From NCBI GenBank assembly GCA_016789845.1, contig JAEUQA010000064.1:1-34588 (forward strand): a stretch of DNA of 34,588 nt. Direction: 5' to 3'. Shown in pieces: positions 7,163-15,642 of this stretch. Source of the DNA: Chromatiales bacterium (GTDB lineage Bacteria; Pseudomonadota; Gammaproteobacteria; Steroidobacterales; GCA-2729495). Every line of letters begins with the position of its first letter. Position 1 is the stretch's first letter. Made by a program: the position numbers and the translations under genes. The notes beneath the pieces are model-generated. The model did no database searches, was not told the origin of the DNA, and worked only from the letters and a program-made list of their open reading frames with translations.

Positions 7163-10099
7163 TCAGAACTTCTGGGTGATCGAACCGAAGAAGTAGCGGC
7201 CGATCGTGTCGTAGGTCTCCACGTCGGTGTTCGCGTTGGTCACGTTGTTCTGGTAGAGGATCGGCGGCTGGTTGTCGAACATGTTGTTCACGCCCAGCAG
7301 GAACTTCGTGTTGGTCTTGGCCAGCGTGTAGCCCGCGGTGAAATCCCAGTAGATCTGGGAGGCGATCTCCAGGTCGGGCTGGATGCCCGGGGCGCCGTCC
7401 GGATCCGACAGCTTCACTGAGTCGATATACCGGCCCACCAGCAGGGCGTTGAAGTCGTTCCAGGCCCAGCCGACGTTGCCCTGCACCCGCCACTTGGCGA
7501 TGTTGCCGTACTGGCGGTCGTAGTAGCCGTCCACCTCGGTGACGCCGCCGCCGGCAATGACCTCGCTCTCGTAGCTGTTGGTGTAGCTGCCGTCGAGGCC
7601 CGCCCGGAAGTCGCCGATGGCCGTGGTCGGGAACGCGTAGGCCACGCTCACGTCGACGCCGTCCGTGTCCAGGGAGCCCAGGTTCACCGTGGGCGTCACG
7701 AAGAGGAAGATGGTGCCGTCGGGGAAGCGGTTGATGAGATTGCAGTACAGGGGCGACCCCGTCTGGACGCAGGTGTCGGCGGCCACGTTCACGTCGATCT
7801 GCTGGATGACGTCGTCGATCGAGTAGCTCCAGTAGTCGACGCTCAGGGACAGCCCCGGCAGGGCCTCCGGCTGGTACACGAAGCCGGCGGTGAATGCCTC
7901 ACCCTCCTCGGGCCGGAGGTCGAAGCCAGCGACGGCGCCGCCGATCTGCTGGGCATCGATCTGGGCGTTGGGCTGGGCGAAGCCGCTGTCCGGGGTCACG
8001 CCCTCGCAGGCCAGGGCGTAGTTCGGATTGCCGGCGAGCTGGGCGGACGTCAGGCCGACGCAGGGGTCGGTGAAGGTCTCGGCGCTGGCCGTGGGCGCCT
8101 GGTAGAGGTCGTAGATGGTCGGGGCCCGGAAGATGTCCGCGTAGGAGGCCCGGACCAGCAGGGAGTCCACCGGTTTCCACTCCACCTTGAAGCTGCCGTT
8201 GGTGGTGTCGCCGAAGGTGGAGTAGTCCGAGTAGCGGATGCCGAGGGTGACGTTCAGGGAGCGGGCAAAGGGCGCGTCCTTGACGATCGGCAGGAAGATC
8301 TCGCCGTAGACCTCCGTCACGTCGAACTGGCCGTAGGAATCGCCGGTGCAGGTGTCGCTGGAGAGGAGGCAGTCCTTGTAGAAGGGCGCCACGCCCTGGG
8401 TCAGGAAGTCCGTGTCGAACTTGCCGCTCTGGTCCCGGTACTCGACGCCGCCGGCGGCCTGCACGGTGCCGGCGGGCAGGTCGAAGAGCCCGCCCTCCAG
8501 GGCCAGCACGGCCGACTGCATCTCGTACTCGTATTTGTCGGTATAGACCGCGGACAGCGACTGGATGGCCGCCACCTGGCTCTCGTCCGTCGGGTTGAAG
8601 ATGTTGAAGGGTATGCAACCGGCGATCGGCGCGCCGGGCACGCCGCAGCGGGGCACGTCCCCGTCGAGGAAGGACGGCCCCAGGGCGTTCGCGAAGCCCG
8701 TCTTGAAGGGATAGCCGAAGTACTCCCGGTCCTGGTCCATGCGGTTGTAGGAGTAGCTGGCGTCCCAGCTCCAGCCCGTGTCCAGCAGGGCGCCCCGGAA
8801 GCCGCCGGTGACCTGGCCCTGCCAGGTCTCCACGGAATTCGCCCGGTTGCCCAGGGATTCCAGGCGGAAGGTAGCGTTGGGATTGACCAGTTTCTCGAGG
8901 AACTCGCCGGGGTTGTCCGGGTCGGGGACGAGGACGGTCTCCTGGCCGCCAAAGCTGATGCCGAAGGGGTTGTAGATGTTGTCGGCGGAAATCACGACAT
9001 TGTCGCTGCGCGCATCGAAGGGCAGCGGGGCGATCTGGAAACCCGACGTGGTGCGGTTGTAGAGGAACTCCCCGTACATCTGGATGTCGTCGCTCAGGTC
9101 GGTGCTGGCCAGGGCGAAGACGCTGGAGCGCTCCTGGGGCGTCAGCACCAGGTTGAGCGGCTGGTAGTTGTAGGAGTCGTTCGGCGTGCCGGAGCTGACA
9201 TAGCAGCGGAAGTCGGCAAGGCTGCTGCCCGGCGCCCCCTCGATGCGCGTGATGCCGCCAGCGGGATTGCAGTCCGGGTACGCTCCGGCCAGGCCCTCGC
9301 CACTCGTGGTATCGAAGAAATAGCGGCCTCTGGGGGTCCTGCTGGAGCCGCCTTCGAAGACCGAGCCGTAGAAGTACAGGGCGTTCCGCGAGTAGGCCCG
9401 GTCGCCCGCCGAGATGGCGTCCTGCTTGTTGTAATTGAAGCCCAGCATGACGTTGCTGGTGTCATTCTGGGCGCCCCAGGAGACCGACACGCCCTTGCGC
9501 TCGCCGTCGCTCTCGCTGGACTGGCCGTAGTCCACGCTGATGTCGGCGCCATCCGTGCTGGTCTTGGTGATGAAGTTCACCACGCCACCGATCGCATCCG
9601 AGCCGTAGATGGCGCCGGCGCCCTGCTTCAGGACCTCGACCCGCTCGATCATGCCGACCGGGATCGAGTTGACATCCACCGCGCTGGTGGTGCGGCCCAG
9701 TGCGCCGTAGCGCCGGCCATTGAGGAGCACGAGGGTGCGTTCGGCGCCCAGGCCGCGCAGCTCGATGTTGCTCGCGCCTTCGCCGCCGCCGTTGTTGACG
9801 GCCGGATTGGCCGCGGCGCCGCCGACGGCGGGAATCTTCTGCAGGAGTTCACCCAGCGTCACCGCGCCGGATTCCTTGATGTATTCCGAGGTCAGCACCT
9901 GCACCGGGCTGGCCGTCTCGCCTTCGATGCGGCTGATGCGCGAGCCGGTCACGATGATTTCCTGGGTGCCCTCGGCCGCGGCGGTCTGTGCCAGGGCGGG
10001 AGCCTGCTGGATGCCGGCGACGGCACCAGTCAGCATCGCCAGTTGCGTGGCCCCCCTGGGCAACGGCCCGTAGCGCTCGGAATCCTGCTTGCTGCTCAT
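7163..10099 (-). CDS. TonB-dependent outer-membrane receptor
   Basis: This 978-residue receptor for active uptake across the outer membrane is powered by TonB/ExbBD. After an N-terminal export signal comes a TonB-box-like EIIVTGSRISRIEG, then the plug domain (TLGELLQKIPAVGG, NIELRGLGAERTLVLLNGRR, VEVLKQGAGAIYGSDAIGGV). A long 22-strand-type barrel ends in FGSITQKF with the terminal Phe needed for BAM assembly. The start ATG 10099 has AGGGG upstream; an in-frame ATG at 10159 would overlap the promoter's -10. The signal peptide is weak and polar at its start (MSSKQDSERYGPLPRG). The ligand is unknown; this subclass is often linked to carbohydrate or peptide uptake. It is the only transport protein in the modification cluster. 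Confidence 0.95.
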   Translation of the reverse strand: MSSKQDSERYGPLPRGATQLAMLTGAVAGIQQAPALAQTAAAEGTQEIIVTGSRISRIEGETASPVQVLTSEYIKESGAVTLGELLQKIPAVGGAAANPAVNNGGGEGASNIELRGLGAERTLVLLNGRRYGALGRTTSAVDVNSIPVGMIERVEVLKQGAGAIYGSDAIGGVVNFITKTSTDGADISVDYGQSSESDGERKGVSVSWGAQNDTSNVMLGFNYNKQDAISAGDRAYSRNALYFYGSVFEGGSSRTPRGRYFFDTTSGEGLAGAYPDCNPAGGITRIEGAPGSSLADFRCYVSSGTPNDSYNYQPLNLVLTPQERSSVFALASTDLSDDIQMYGEFLYNRTTSGFQIAPLPFDARSDNVVISADNIYNPFGISFGGQETVLVPDPDNPGEFLEKLVNPNATFRLESLGNRANSVETWQGQVTGGFRGALLDTGWSWDASYSYNRMDQDREYFGYPFKTGFANALGPSFLDGDVPRCGVPGAPIAGCIPFNIFNPTDESQVAAIQSLSAVYTDKYEYEMQSAVLALEGGLFDLPAGTVQAAGGVEYRDQSGKFDTDFLTQGVAPFYKDCLLSSDTCTGDSYGQFDVTEVYGEIFLPIVKDAPFARSLNVTLGIRYSDYSTFGDTTNGSFKVEWKPVDSLLVRASYADIFRAPTIYDLYQAPTASAETFTDPCVGLTSAQLAGNPNYALACEGVTPDSGFAQPNAQIDAQQIGGAVAGFDLRPEEGEAFTAGFVYQPEALPGLSLSVDYWSYSIDDVIQQIDVNVAADTCVQTGSPLYCNLINRFPDGTIFLFVTPTVNLGSLDTDGVDVSVAYAFPTTAIGDFRAGLDGSYTNSYESEVIAGGGVTEVDGYYDRQYGNIAKWRVQGNVGWAWNDFNALLVGRYIDSVKLSDPDGAPGIQPDLEIASQIYWDFTAGYTLAKTNTKFLLGVNNMFDNQPPILYQNNVTNANTDVETYDTIGRYFFGSITQKF

Positions 10100-10154
10100 G
10101 AGTACGTGTTTCCCCTGATTGAAGTGCGCCAGAAATGAATGCCCCGTACGGCCG

Positions 10155-10184
10155 ATCATAGCTGCAAAAAAACTACAGGTGCAA
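10155..10184 (-). promoter_or_regulatory. Promoter of the TonB-dependent receptor
   Basis: On the minus strand, TATGAT (10160-10155) is five of six to the -10 consensus. TTGCAC (10184-10179) lies 18 bases upstream as a partial -35, and a T7 run sits in the spacer. This predicts a leader of about 50 bases with AGGGG before ATG 10099. Confidence 0.5.
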
Positions 10185-10238
10185 TGAAGCCAACCGATTG
10201 AGCCGAAAGGGGCTGCCGTTCTGTTGTTTGGGCGCTAC

Positions 10239-10264
10239 AAAAGCCGGGGGGCGGATCGCCGGCT
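10239..10264 (-). terminator. Possible terminator after the orphan pseudopilin
   Basis: On the minus strand, AGCCGG (264-259 of the 10.2-kb block) pairs with CCGGCT (247-242), with an 11-base loop and TTTT after it. It lies 33 bases after the pseudopilin stop and before the receptor promoter. The stem is short and the loop large, so this is a moderate call. Confidence 0.4.
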
Positions 10265-10296
10265 CCGGCGGTGCCACCTCCCGCTGACGGGCGGGC

Positions 10297-10872
10297 TCAG
10301 GCGGTGTCGCAGTCCGCCGGCCGGCCGTCGGCGCGCTGCCCGGCGAGGACCGGATGTCCCAGTGCCGAAATGAGGACCACCTGGGGCGTCAGGCCCCGGG
10401 CCGTCCCGCAGAACATGAAATCGCCGCCCGTCGCGGACGAATCCGGGGCGGACACCCGGCCGGTGGGTCCGTAGGCGAAGGCCGTCGCGAACTTCGCCGT
10501 GCGGATCTCGAGGCCGGCAATTGCCGGCGCGCCGCCCAGGACCGCCTCGCCGTCGTCGGCCCGGTAGTTGCCGTTGCTGTCCACGAACCGGATCCAGCCG
10601 GCCTCCCAGGCGACGGGGGCGCAGGTCTGCCCGTCGGCGCTCGGGCAGACGGCGATGGATGCATTCCGGGCCAGCGCCTCGCTGCGGGCCAGGTGCAGGG
10701 TCGCCACCAGTTCGTTGATCGCGGTGGCCCGCAGGTTGCTCTGGGCGGCCCGGTCGAAGCTGGGCACGGCCAGGGACAGGCTCACGCCCAGCACCCCCAG
10801 GGTCGTCAGCACTTCCCCGAGCGTGAAACCCCGCTGGCCGCGGGGCGTGGCGCCGTTGGCTGAGATTTGCAT
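10297..10872 (-). CDS. Orphan GspH/FimT-type pseudopilin
   Basis: This 191-residue minor pseudopilin has a type III (prepilin) signal, RGQRGFTLGEVLTTLG: basic leader, cleavage after Gly before Phe, and Glu at +5. A hydrophobic helix follows, then a GspH-like globular domain with the family's LHLARSEALARN and WIRFVDSNGNYRADDGE segments and cysteines (VCPSADGQTC). ATG 10872 gives a normal short leader; ATG 10905 is in frame but less likely. It stands alone, far from the pilus operon at 26.8-34 kb, and its partner is not visible. It would be processed by PilD and inserted into a type IV pilus or type II secretion pseudopilus. Confidence 0.85.
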   Translation of the reverse strand: MQISANGATPRGQRGFTLGEVLTTLGVLGVSLSLAVPSFDRAAQSNLRATAINELVATLHLARSEALARNASIAVCPSADGQTCAPVAWEAGWIRFVDSNGNYRADDGEAVLGGAPAIAGLEIRTAKFATAFAYGPTGRVSAPDSSATGGDFMFCGTARGLTPQVVLISALGHPVLAGQRADGRPADCDTA

Positions 10873-11149
10873 GATGGCCCATCCGGAAAGGAACGGGCGG
10901 AGCATAGGAAAGGGGCCGTGTCCCGGCGTTGAGCCGGTTCACGCTTCCAGGGGCCGGGGCGGCGCCCGGGCAGGCCCGGTCCCGGGCGTCAGGGCCCCCC
11001 TGTTGCGGGGTCGCCACCCCGTTCGCGGCCGTAGCAAAGGCCCTGCGAGTGGGTTAAGTTATTGCACAACGTGGGGCGGGCCACCCGCAACGTGCCTTCT
11101 GCAGCACCACCATCGGCTTCAAGAACCACCATCCAGGGGATACCTAAAC

Positions 11150-12241
11150 ATGCGACGAACAACGGCGATCACGACCACCGCTATCGGAGCCTCGTTGCTC
11201 CTGGGCGCTGCGGTGGCCCAGGCAGCCGAAGAGGTCGGTCAGGCCTATTTGAAGGGCCTCGGCACCTACATCTTCGCGGACAGCGACCGGCACGTTGATG
11301 ATGATTTTGCCGGCGGAGCCGTGGGTTTTGGCTACGCGCTCAGCGAGCATTTCAACATCGAGTTCGACTTCCAGCGGCTGAACATGGACGGCGATGGCAC
11401 GTTCGATGGTGGGGAAGGGGTCGGCCTCGTCGCCTATCCCGACCAGGAGCAGTCCGCGGTCAACGTCAACCTGATGAACATCTACAACCGGTCCGGCACG
11501 TTCTCGCCCTACATCCTGGCTGGCCTCGGCGTGGTCAACACGGACATCGGCAGCGAGGACGGCGACGACCTGCAGGGCCAGCTCGGCGTTGGCGTCCTGA
11601 CGAAGCTGTGGGGCAGCCGCCTGTCGCTCCGGACCGAAGCGCTGGCCCGGGGCCAGGATGCGTCGGACAACCTGACCGACATCCTCGTCAACGTCGGCTT
11701 CAGCCTGGCGCTGGGCTCCAAGGCCGCACCGGTGGCGGTTGCCGCCCCGGTCGCCGCCGCGGCTCCCCCGCCCCCGCCGCCGCCGCCGCCCGCACCGCCG
11801 GCCGACACGGACGGCGACGGCGTGATCGACGCGAACGACCAGTGCCCCGACACGCCGCGGGGCGAACGGGTCGGGCCCCAGGGCTGCACCTGCGACGTCA
11901 CGCGCCAGCTGACCTTCAAGCTGAACTCGGCCGAACTCACCGCCGAGGACAAGAAGGTCCTCGATGAAGTGGCCGAGAACCTCACGCGGCTGAAGTTCAT
12001 CTCGGGCACGGTCGTGGGCCACACGGACAGCTCCGGTTCGGAGGCCTACAACCAGGGCCTGTCGGAGCGGCGCGCCCAGTCCACGGTGGACTACCTGGCG
12101 ACCAGGGGCATCGATCCGAGCCGCCTGAAGGCCTCCGGCGCCGGCGAGAGCCAGCCGATCGCCGACAACAAGACCAAGGAAGGCCGGGCGCAGAACCGCC
12201 GCGTGGTTCTGTCCCGGACGGACTGCGACGCGCCGAACTAG
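11150..12241 (+). CDS. OmpA-family outer-membrane protein
   Basis: This 363-residue protein has a signal peptide (MRRTTAITTTAIGASLLLG, cleavage near AQA-A) and an eight-strand OmpA-type beta-barrel at about residues 27-195. A proline-rich linker follows (a run of about ten prolines), then a thrombospondin type-3-like calcium loop DTDGDGVIDANDQCPDTP. The C-terminal OmpA/MotB peptidoglycan-binding domain has GHTDSSGSEAYNQGLSERRA and AQNRRV. It anchors the outer membrane to peptidoglycan. The start ATG 11150 has AGGGGA nine bases upstream. The 277-base gap before it includes a leader of unknown length; I see no firm promoter, only an AT-rich TTAAGTTATT around 11054. It is followed by a strong terminator. 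Confidence 0.95.
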   Translation: MRRTTAITTTAIGASLLLGAAVAQAAEEVGQAYLKGLGTYIFADSDRHVDDDFAGGAVGFGYALSEHFNIEFDFQRLNMDGDGTFDGGEGVGLVAYPDQEQSAVNVNLMNIYNRSGTFSPYILAGLGVVNTDIGSEDGDDLQGQLGVGVLTKLWGSRLSLRTEALARGQDASDNLTDILVNVGFSLALGSKAAPVAVAAPVAAAAPPPPPPPPPAPPADTDGDGVIDANDQCPDTPRGERVGPQGCTCDVTRQLTFKLNSAELTAEDKKVLDEVAENLTRLKFISGTVVGHTDSSGSEAYNQGLSERRAQSTVDYLATRGIDPSRLKASGAGESQPIADNKTKEGRAQNRRVVLSRTDCDAPN

Positions 12242-12281
12242 ACGGCACGCAGACCAACGACCTGACGGCAGACGAGAACAG

Positions 12282-12313
12282 GGCCCCGGTCGCGCAAGCG
12301 GCCGGGGCCTTTT
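12282..12313 (+). terminator. Strong intrinsic terminator after the OmpA-family gene
   Basis: A 12-bp stem (12282-12293 with 12298-12309, one G-T wobble) is closed by a GCAA tetraloop of the stable GNRA class and followed by TTTT. It begins 41 bases after the stop codon. Confidence 0.9.
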
Positions 12314-12326
12314 CGTTGCGGCCGGG

Positions 12327-12355
12327 TTGGAACCGGACGGAGGGCGTTATATGTT
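12327..12355 (+). promoter_or_regulatory. Candidate promoter for the membrane protein / MFS-cytochrome operon
   Basis: TTGGAA (12327-12332) and TATGTT (12350-12355) are separated by 17 bases. Each matches four of six consensus positions. It lies just past the OmpA terminator and 30 bases before the GTG start. Confidence 0.4.
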
Positions 12356-12384
12356 TATGACAATAGGACAACCCGGCGGAACCC

Positions 12385-13047
12385 GTGGACGCTGATTCCC
12401 ATACCCTCCTGCGCTTCGTGCACATCCTGCTGTTTGTCTACTGGCTGGGCGCGGACTTCGGCGTGTTCCTCGGCGGCGGCTGGATGTCGCGCCCGGGACT
12501 GACAGTCGTGGAGCGCAATCGCATCCGGGACCTGGTGATGGCCATCGACGTGGCGCCCCGGATCTCCCTGGTGCTGATGCTGCCGGTGGGCTTCAGCCTG
12601 GCGCTGGCCTGGGGCGCGCCGCTGCCCGCGACCGTCCTGCCGGTGCTCTGGGCCGGTGCCGCGGCGTGGATCGCCGTGCTGCTCTGGGTGCACTTCGCCC
12701 ACGGGAACCCCCTGATCGGGACGGTGCTGCAGCTCGACCTCGGACTGCGCGTGCTGCTCCTCGCGGGCATGCTCACCCTGGGCTTCAAGGGCCTGACGGC
12801 GGCCGACAGCATCGTGCCCGGCTGGCTGTCAATGAAGTTCCTGCTGTTCGCCGCCATCATTGCCGACGGCATCGTCCTGCGCCGGATCAGCGGCCAGTGG
12901 TATCCGGCCATCGCGCGGCTGCAGTCCGGTGATACCGCCACGGGCGAGGCGATGCTCCGGGTCCGCCGCCGCAAGGCCATCGTCGCCGCGCTCACCATGT
13001 GGCTGCTGATCGCCGCCGCCGGGTTCCTCGGCACGCTCAAGCCGTGA
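12385..13047 (+). CDS. CopD-like integral membrane protein, function unknown
   Basis: This 220-residue inner-membrane protein has about six hydrophobic segments. The first helix, LLRFVHILLFVYWLGADFG, has the His and WLG pattern seen in CopD-like and cytochrome-b-like membrane proteins. More histidine is present in WVHFAHGNP. The start is GTG 12385 with GGCGGA just upstream; nearby ATGs (12351, 12357) are out of frame. Its stop overlaps the next gene's GTG start by four bases (GTGA), so the two are coupled. The histidines and the cytochrome c partner suggest a heme- or copper-linked redox role, but I cannot name the family with confidence. Confidence 0.75.
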   Translation: MDADSHTLLRFVHILLFVYWLGADFGVFLGGGWMSRPGLTVVERNRIRDLVMAIDVAPRISLVLMLPVGFSLALAWGAPLPATVLPVLWAGAAAWIAVLLWVHFAHGNPLIGTVLQLDLGLRVLLLAGMLTLGFKGLTAADSIVPGWLSMKFLLFAAIIADGIVLRRISGQWYPAIARLQSGDTATGEAMLRVRRRKAIVAALTMWLLIAAAGFLGTLKP

Positions 13048-14984
13048 CCGCCTATTCCCGGGGGCGGGTGCTCCTCATCATGTCGGCGCTCCTGCTGGCG
13101 AGCCTGATGGCGAGCCTGGACTCCAGCTTCCTGCCGCTCGCCTTCCCGGACATGATCGACGACCTGGACTCCAGCACCAGCGAGATCGTCTGGGTGGCCC
13201 TGGGCTACCTGGTCGCCGCCACCGGTCCGATGCTGCTGGCGGCGCGCATGGCGGATGCCTGGGGGCACGTGCGCCTGTTCCAGGTGGGGACCGTCATCTA
13301 CTCGCTGGCGATGATCGCCTGCACCTTCGCGCCTGACGTGCCCGTGCTGATCGGCCTGCGCCTGGTGCAGGGGCTGGGCATGGCGCTGTTCCTGCCGACG
13401 ACGTTCGCCATTGCCACCCGCATCTACGGGCCGGAGAAGCGGGGCCGCGCGCTTGGCCTCCTGCAGGCGGCGAACGCGGCGGGCTTCATCCTCGGCCCGA
13501 TCTTCGCGGGCTGGCTGCTGGACGCCTACGACTGGCGGGCGACGTTCGCCAGCCGCATTCCCTTCGCGATCCTGACGATCGTCCTGGCGCTGCTCGCGCT
13601 CGACTATCGCCAGCCCATGGCGGTGGCCGGCGCCAGCCGTCGCTTCGACATCCCCGGCGCGCTCTACCTGACGGGGGCCCTGTTCGGCGTGCTCTTTGGC
13701 TGCAACCGGCTGCCCGTGGAGGACAACCACCTGGACCCGCTGGTCTGGCTGGTCTTCGCCGCGGGCTTCGTCTTCTTCTGGCTGTTCATGCGCCGGGAGC
13801 GGACCTGCGCCGAGCCGCTGATCGACCTCGGCCTGTTCAGCAACAGCGCCGCGTTCTCCCGGGCCTGCGTCGCCTTCGCCGCCATGTTCGCCAGCCTGCC
13901 GCTGACCCTGTTCGTCCTGCCCATCGTGCTGATCAACGGCCTGGAGATGCGGGCCTGGGACGTGGGCTTCATCATGGCCGTGTCGGCGCTCTGCACCACC
14001 GTCATGAGCCCCTGGGCGGGCCGGGCCGCCGACCGCTGGAACGCGGAGTGGCTGGCCTCCGCCGGCGCCATCGTCCGCGGCGCCGGCTACCTGCTGCTGC
14101 TCTTCGTGACCATCAACACGGAGGCGGCCGGGCTGTACCTGCCGCTCATCGTGATCGGCATCGGGACCGGCCTGTTCTTCTCGCCGAACAACGCGCTGCT
14201 GCTCGCCAACGCGCCGCCCGAGCGGGCCGGCATGGTGTCGGGCCTGTTCGGGACGATCCGCCAGGCAGGCTATGCCTTCGGCTTCGCGCTCATTGCGAGC
14301 CTGTTCGCGGCGACCCAGGACTACTACGAGACCAACTGGACCCACACGGGCTTCGGCCATCTCACGCCCGACGCGGCCGATCAGCTCACCGCCATCTTCG
14401 ACGGCGGCGGCATCTGGTCGCCGGAGATGCTGGTCTTCATCCTCCGCGTCGCCGCGGTCGTCTGCACCGCGATCCTGCTGCTTGCGCTGATCAATTCGCT
14501 GCCGCGCCTGAAGATCACCGCCAGGCGCCAGATGGGCGCGCTGGCGGCGAGCGCGGGCGCCGCGGTCCTCGGGGTCTATGCGCTGCTGGTCCTGGTGCCG
14601 GGCGGCGTGGTGGTGGATGAGTCTGTTGCTGCCTCGATCGAGGCTGCCGCGCCACCGCCGGTCGCCGCGTTCGGGATGCCGGCGCGGCTCGCGCTGGCGG
14701 GCGAGGAGGCGCCTGTCGCCTCAGGGACTGCGGGACCGTTCGCCGACTATTGCGCCAGTTGCCACGGTGCCGACGGGCGGGGCCTGCCGGGTCTCGGGGT
14801 CAACCTGGTGGAGTCGTCCTTTGTGCGGGGAGCCAGTCCAGCGGACCTCGAGGGCTTCCTCCGCAAGGGGCGGATGCCGGGAGAGCCGGGCAACGTGACG
14901 GGGCGACCCATGCCGGCCTTCGAGTGGCTGGGCGATGAGATGCTGGAGGAGTTGGTGCGGGAACTGGAAAACTGGTCCGGTTGA
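13044..14984 (+). CDS. MFS transporter fused to a C-terminal cytochrome c domain
   Basis: This 646-residue protein has a DHA2-type major facilitator domain (about 1-500; typical 14-helix drug exporter): the motif A region LAARMADAWGHVRLFQ, RLVQGLGMALFLP, and ILGPIFAGWLLDAYDWRATF as motif C. An extra hydrophobic segment (GAAVLGVYALLVLVPGG), an Ala/Pro linker and a small cytochrome c domain follow. The heme motif is CASCH at 570-574, with a likely distal Met in GRPMPAF. The additional helix would move the C-terminus to the periplasm, where heme c is attached; that topology is an inference. The start GTG 13044 overlaps the upstream stop. An MFS carrier with its own cytochrome is unusual and suggests redox-coupled transport or a substrate oxidised on the periplasmic side. 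Confidence 0.88.
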   Translation: MTAYSRGRVLLIMSALLLASLMASLDSSFLPLAFPDMIDDLDSSTSEIVWVALGYLVAATGPMLLAARMADAWGHVRLFQVGTVIYSLAMIACTFAPDVPVLIGLRLVQGLGMALFLPTTFAIATRIYGPEKRGRALGLLQAANAAGFILGPIFAGWLLDAYDWRATFASRIPFAILTIVLALLALDYRQPMAVAGASRRFDIPGALYLTGALFGVLFGCNRLPVEDNHLDPLVWLVFAAGFVFFWLFMRRERTCAEPLIDLGLFSNSAAFSRACVAFAAMFASLPLTLFVLPIVLINGLEMRAWDVGFIMAVSALCTTVMSPWAGRAADRWNAEWLASAGAIVRGAGYLLLLFVTINTEAAGLYLPLIVIGIGTGLFFSPNNALLLANAPPERAGMVSGLFGTIRQAGYAFGFALIASLFAATQDYYETNWTHTGFGHLTPDAADQLTAIFDGGGIWSPEMLVFILRVAAVVCTAILLLALINSLPRLKITARRQMGALAASAGAAVLGVYALLVLVPGGVVVDESVAASIEAAAPPPVAAFGMPARLALAGEEAPVASGTAGPFADYCASCHGADGRGLPGLGVNLVESSFVRGASPADLEGFLRKGRMPGEPGNVTGRPMPAFEWLGDEMLEELVRELENWSG

Positions 14985-15022
14985 CGGCGCCGATCCTGCG
15001 TCTCGCGTCCTCCACTGATAGG

Positions 15023-15310
15023 TTAATGCTGTTGGAGCAGGTCTCTCAGTTCATCTGCAGTCCGCAGCAGATTCGAACCAGGCAGGTCAGGATGGATGTC
15101 CTTGGGGTCATACCCGGTCGGCAGGCCGTTCCGGGAGCTGACAATCCAGCTATATCGGGGACTGCGCTCGGGAAGTCTCCGCCCGATCCCAATCGCATGA
15201 CCGCCGACGATACCGGCAACCGCACCATAGGTGGCGCGGATCTTATTTGCATTGAGCGCCGAAACCACGGAATCCAGGGTGAGTGGTGAACTGCTCGTGG
15301 AGGTAGTCAT
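15023..15310 (-). CDS. Small hypothetical protein
   Basis: This 95-residue protein starts at ATG 15310 with a good GGGAG nine bases upstream. The first 10 residues are Ser/Thr rich. IRATYGAVAGIVGGHAIGIG follows, then the motif YSWIVSSRNGLPTGYDPKDI, and it ends in a short helix. The TYGAVA and VSSRNG pattern distantly recalls the helix-turn-helix half of the MGMT/alkyltransferase-like fold, but without a catalytic PCHR motif; this is speculative. It is in a less GC-rich patch than the neighbours, convergent with the MFS-cytochrome gene. Confidence 0.65.
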   Translation of the reverse strand: MTTSTSSSPLTLDSVVSALNANKIRATYGAVAGIVGGHAIGIGRRLPERSPRYSWIVSSRNGLPTGYDPKDIHPDLPGSNLLRTADELRDLLQQH

Positions 15311-15642
15311 TACGCTGCTCCCTGTTGTTGTTATGGCGCCGGAATGGTCGCTGACAATAGCCCAGAGTCGAGCAGATGGATCCCTCTAGTGGGTGACCAT
15401 GCGGCGGTGGGTCAAACCGAATCTGGGCGAAATCATCGGATTGGCGCCTGGACCCGGCAAGATCCCGGACCTACCGTGTGGAGCATGCGCATACCGTACG
15501 CCATGGCCGAGATCAACGGGAGGCTGCTCACCCGCGGATCCATCGTCGCTGCGGTGCCCGACACAGGGGGACTGAGGCCCGTCCGGGCGCATTGGCGGGC
15601 CGGATGTGCGCCGCAGCCTTGCGCCGAGGGTCCCGCCGCACC
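15311..15642. other. Gene-poor stretch before hicB
   Basis: I see no convincing gene in these 332 bases. Several open frames exist on both strands, as expected at this GC content, but none has a domain, a Shine-Dalgarno sequence or neighbour support. It should hold the divergent promoters of the 95-residue protein and of hicBA; no clear -35/-10 pair stands out. It may contain decayed sequence from the accessory patch. Confidence 0.5.

Noticed and set aside
10100..10159. 20-residue N-terminal extension of the TonB receptor from ATG 10159
   Set aside because: It would overlap the -10 box and place a non-signal sequence before the export signal; ATG 10099 has a Shine-Dalgarno.
10225..10240. Half of a GTAGCGC operator-like motif upstream of the TonB receptor
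   Set aside because: Only one half-site is present, with no symmetric partner, so it does not support LacI-type control.
11757..11803. CCG/CCC-rich run looking like a simple repeat
   Set aside because: It encodes the normal proline-rich linker between the OmpA barrel and the peptidoglycan-binding domain.
15067..15080. Short match to the T-arm of the tRNA-Pro gene (GATTCGAACC), as if an attachment site paired with 16452-16528
   Set aside because: The match is only about ten bases, does not extend toward the tRNA 3' end, and lies inside the small protein's coding region. A real att repeat would be longer.
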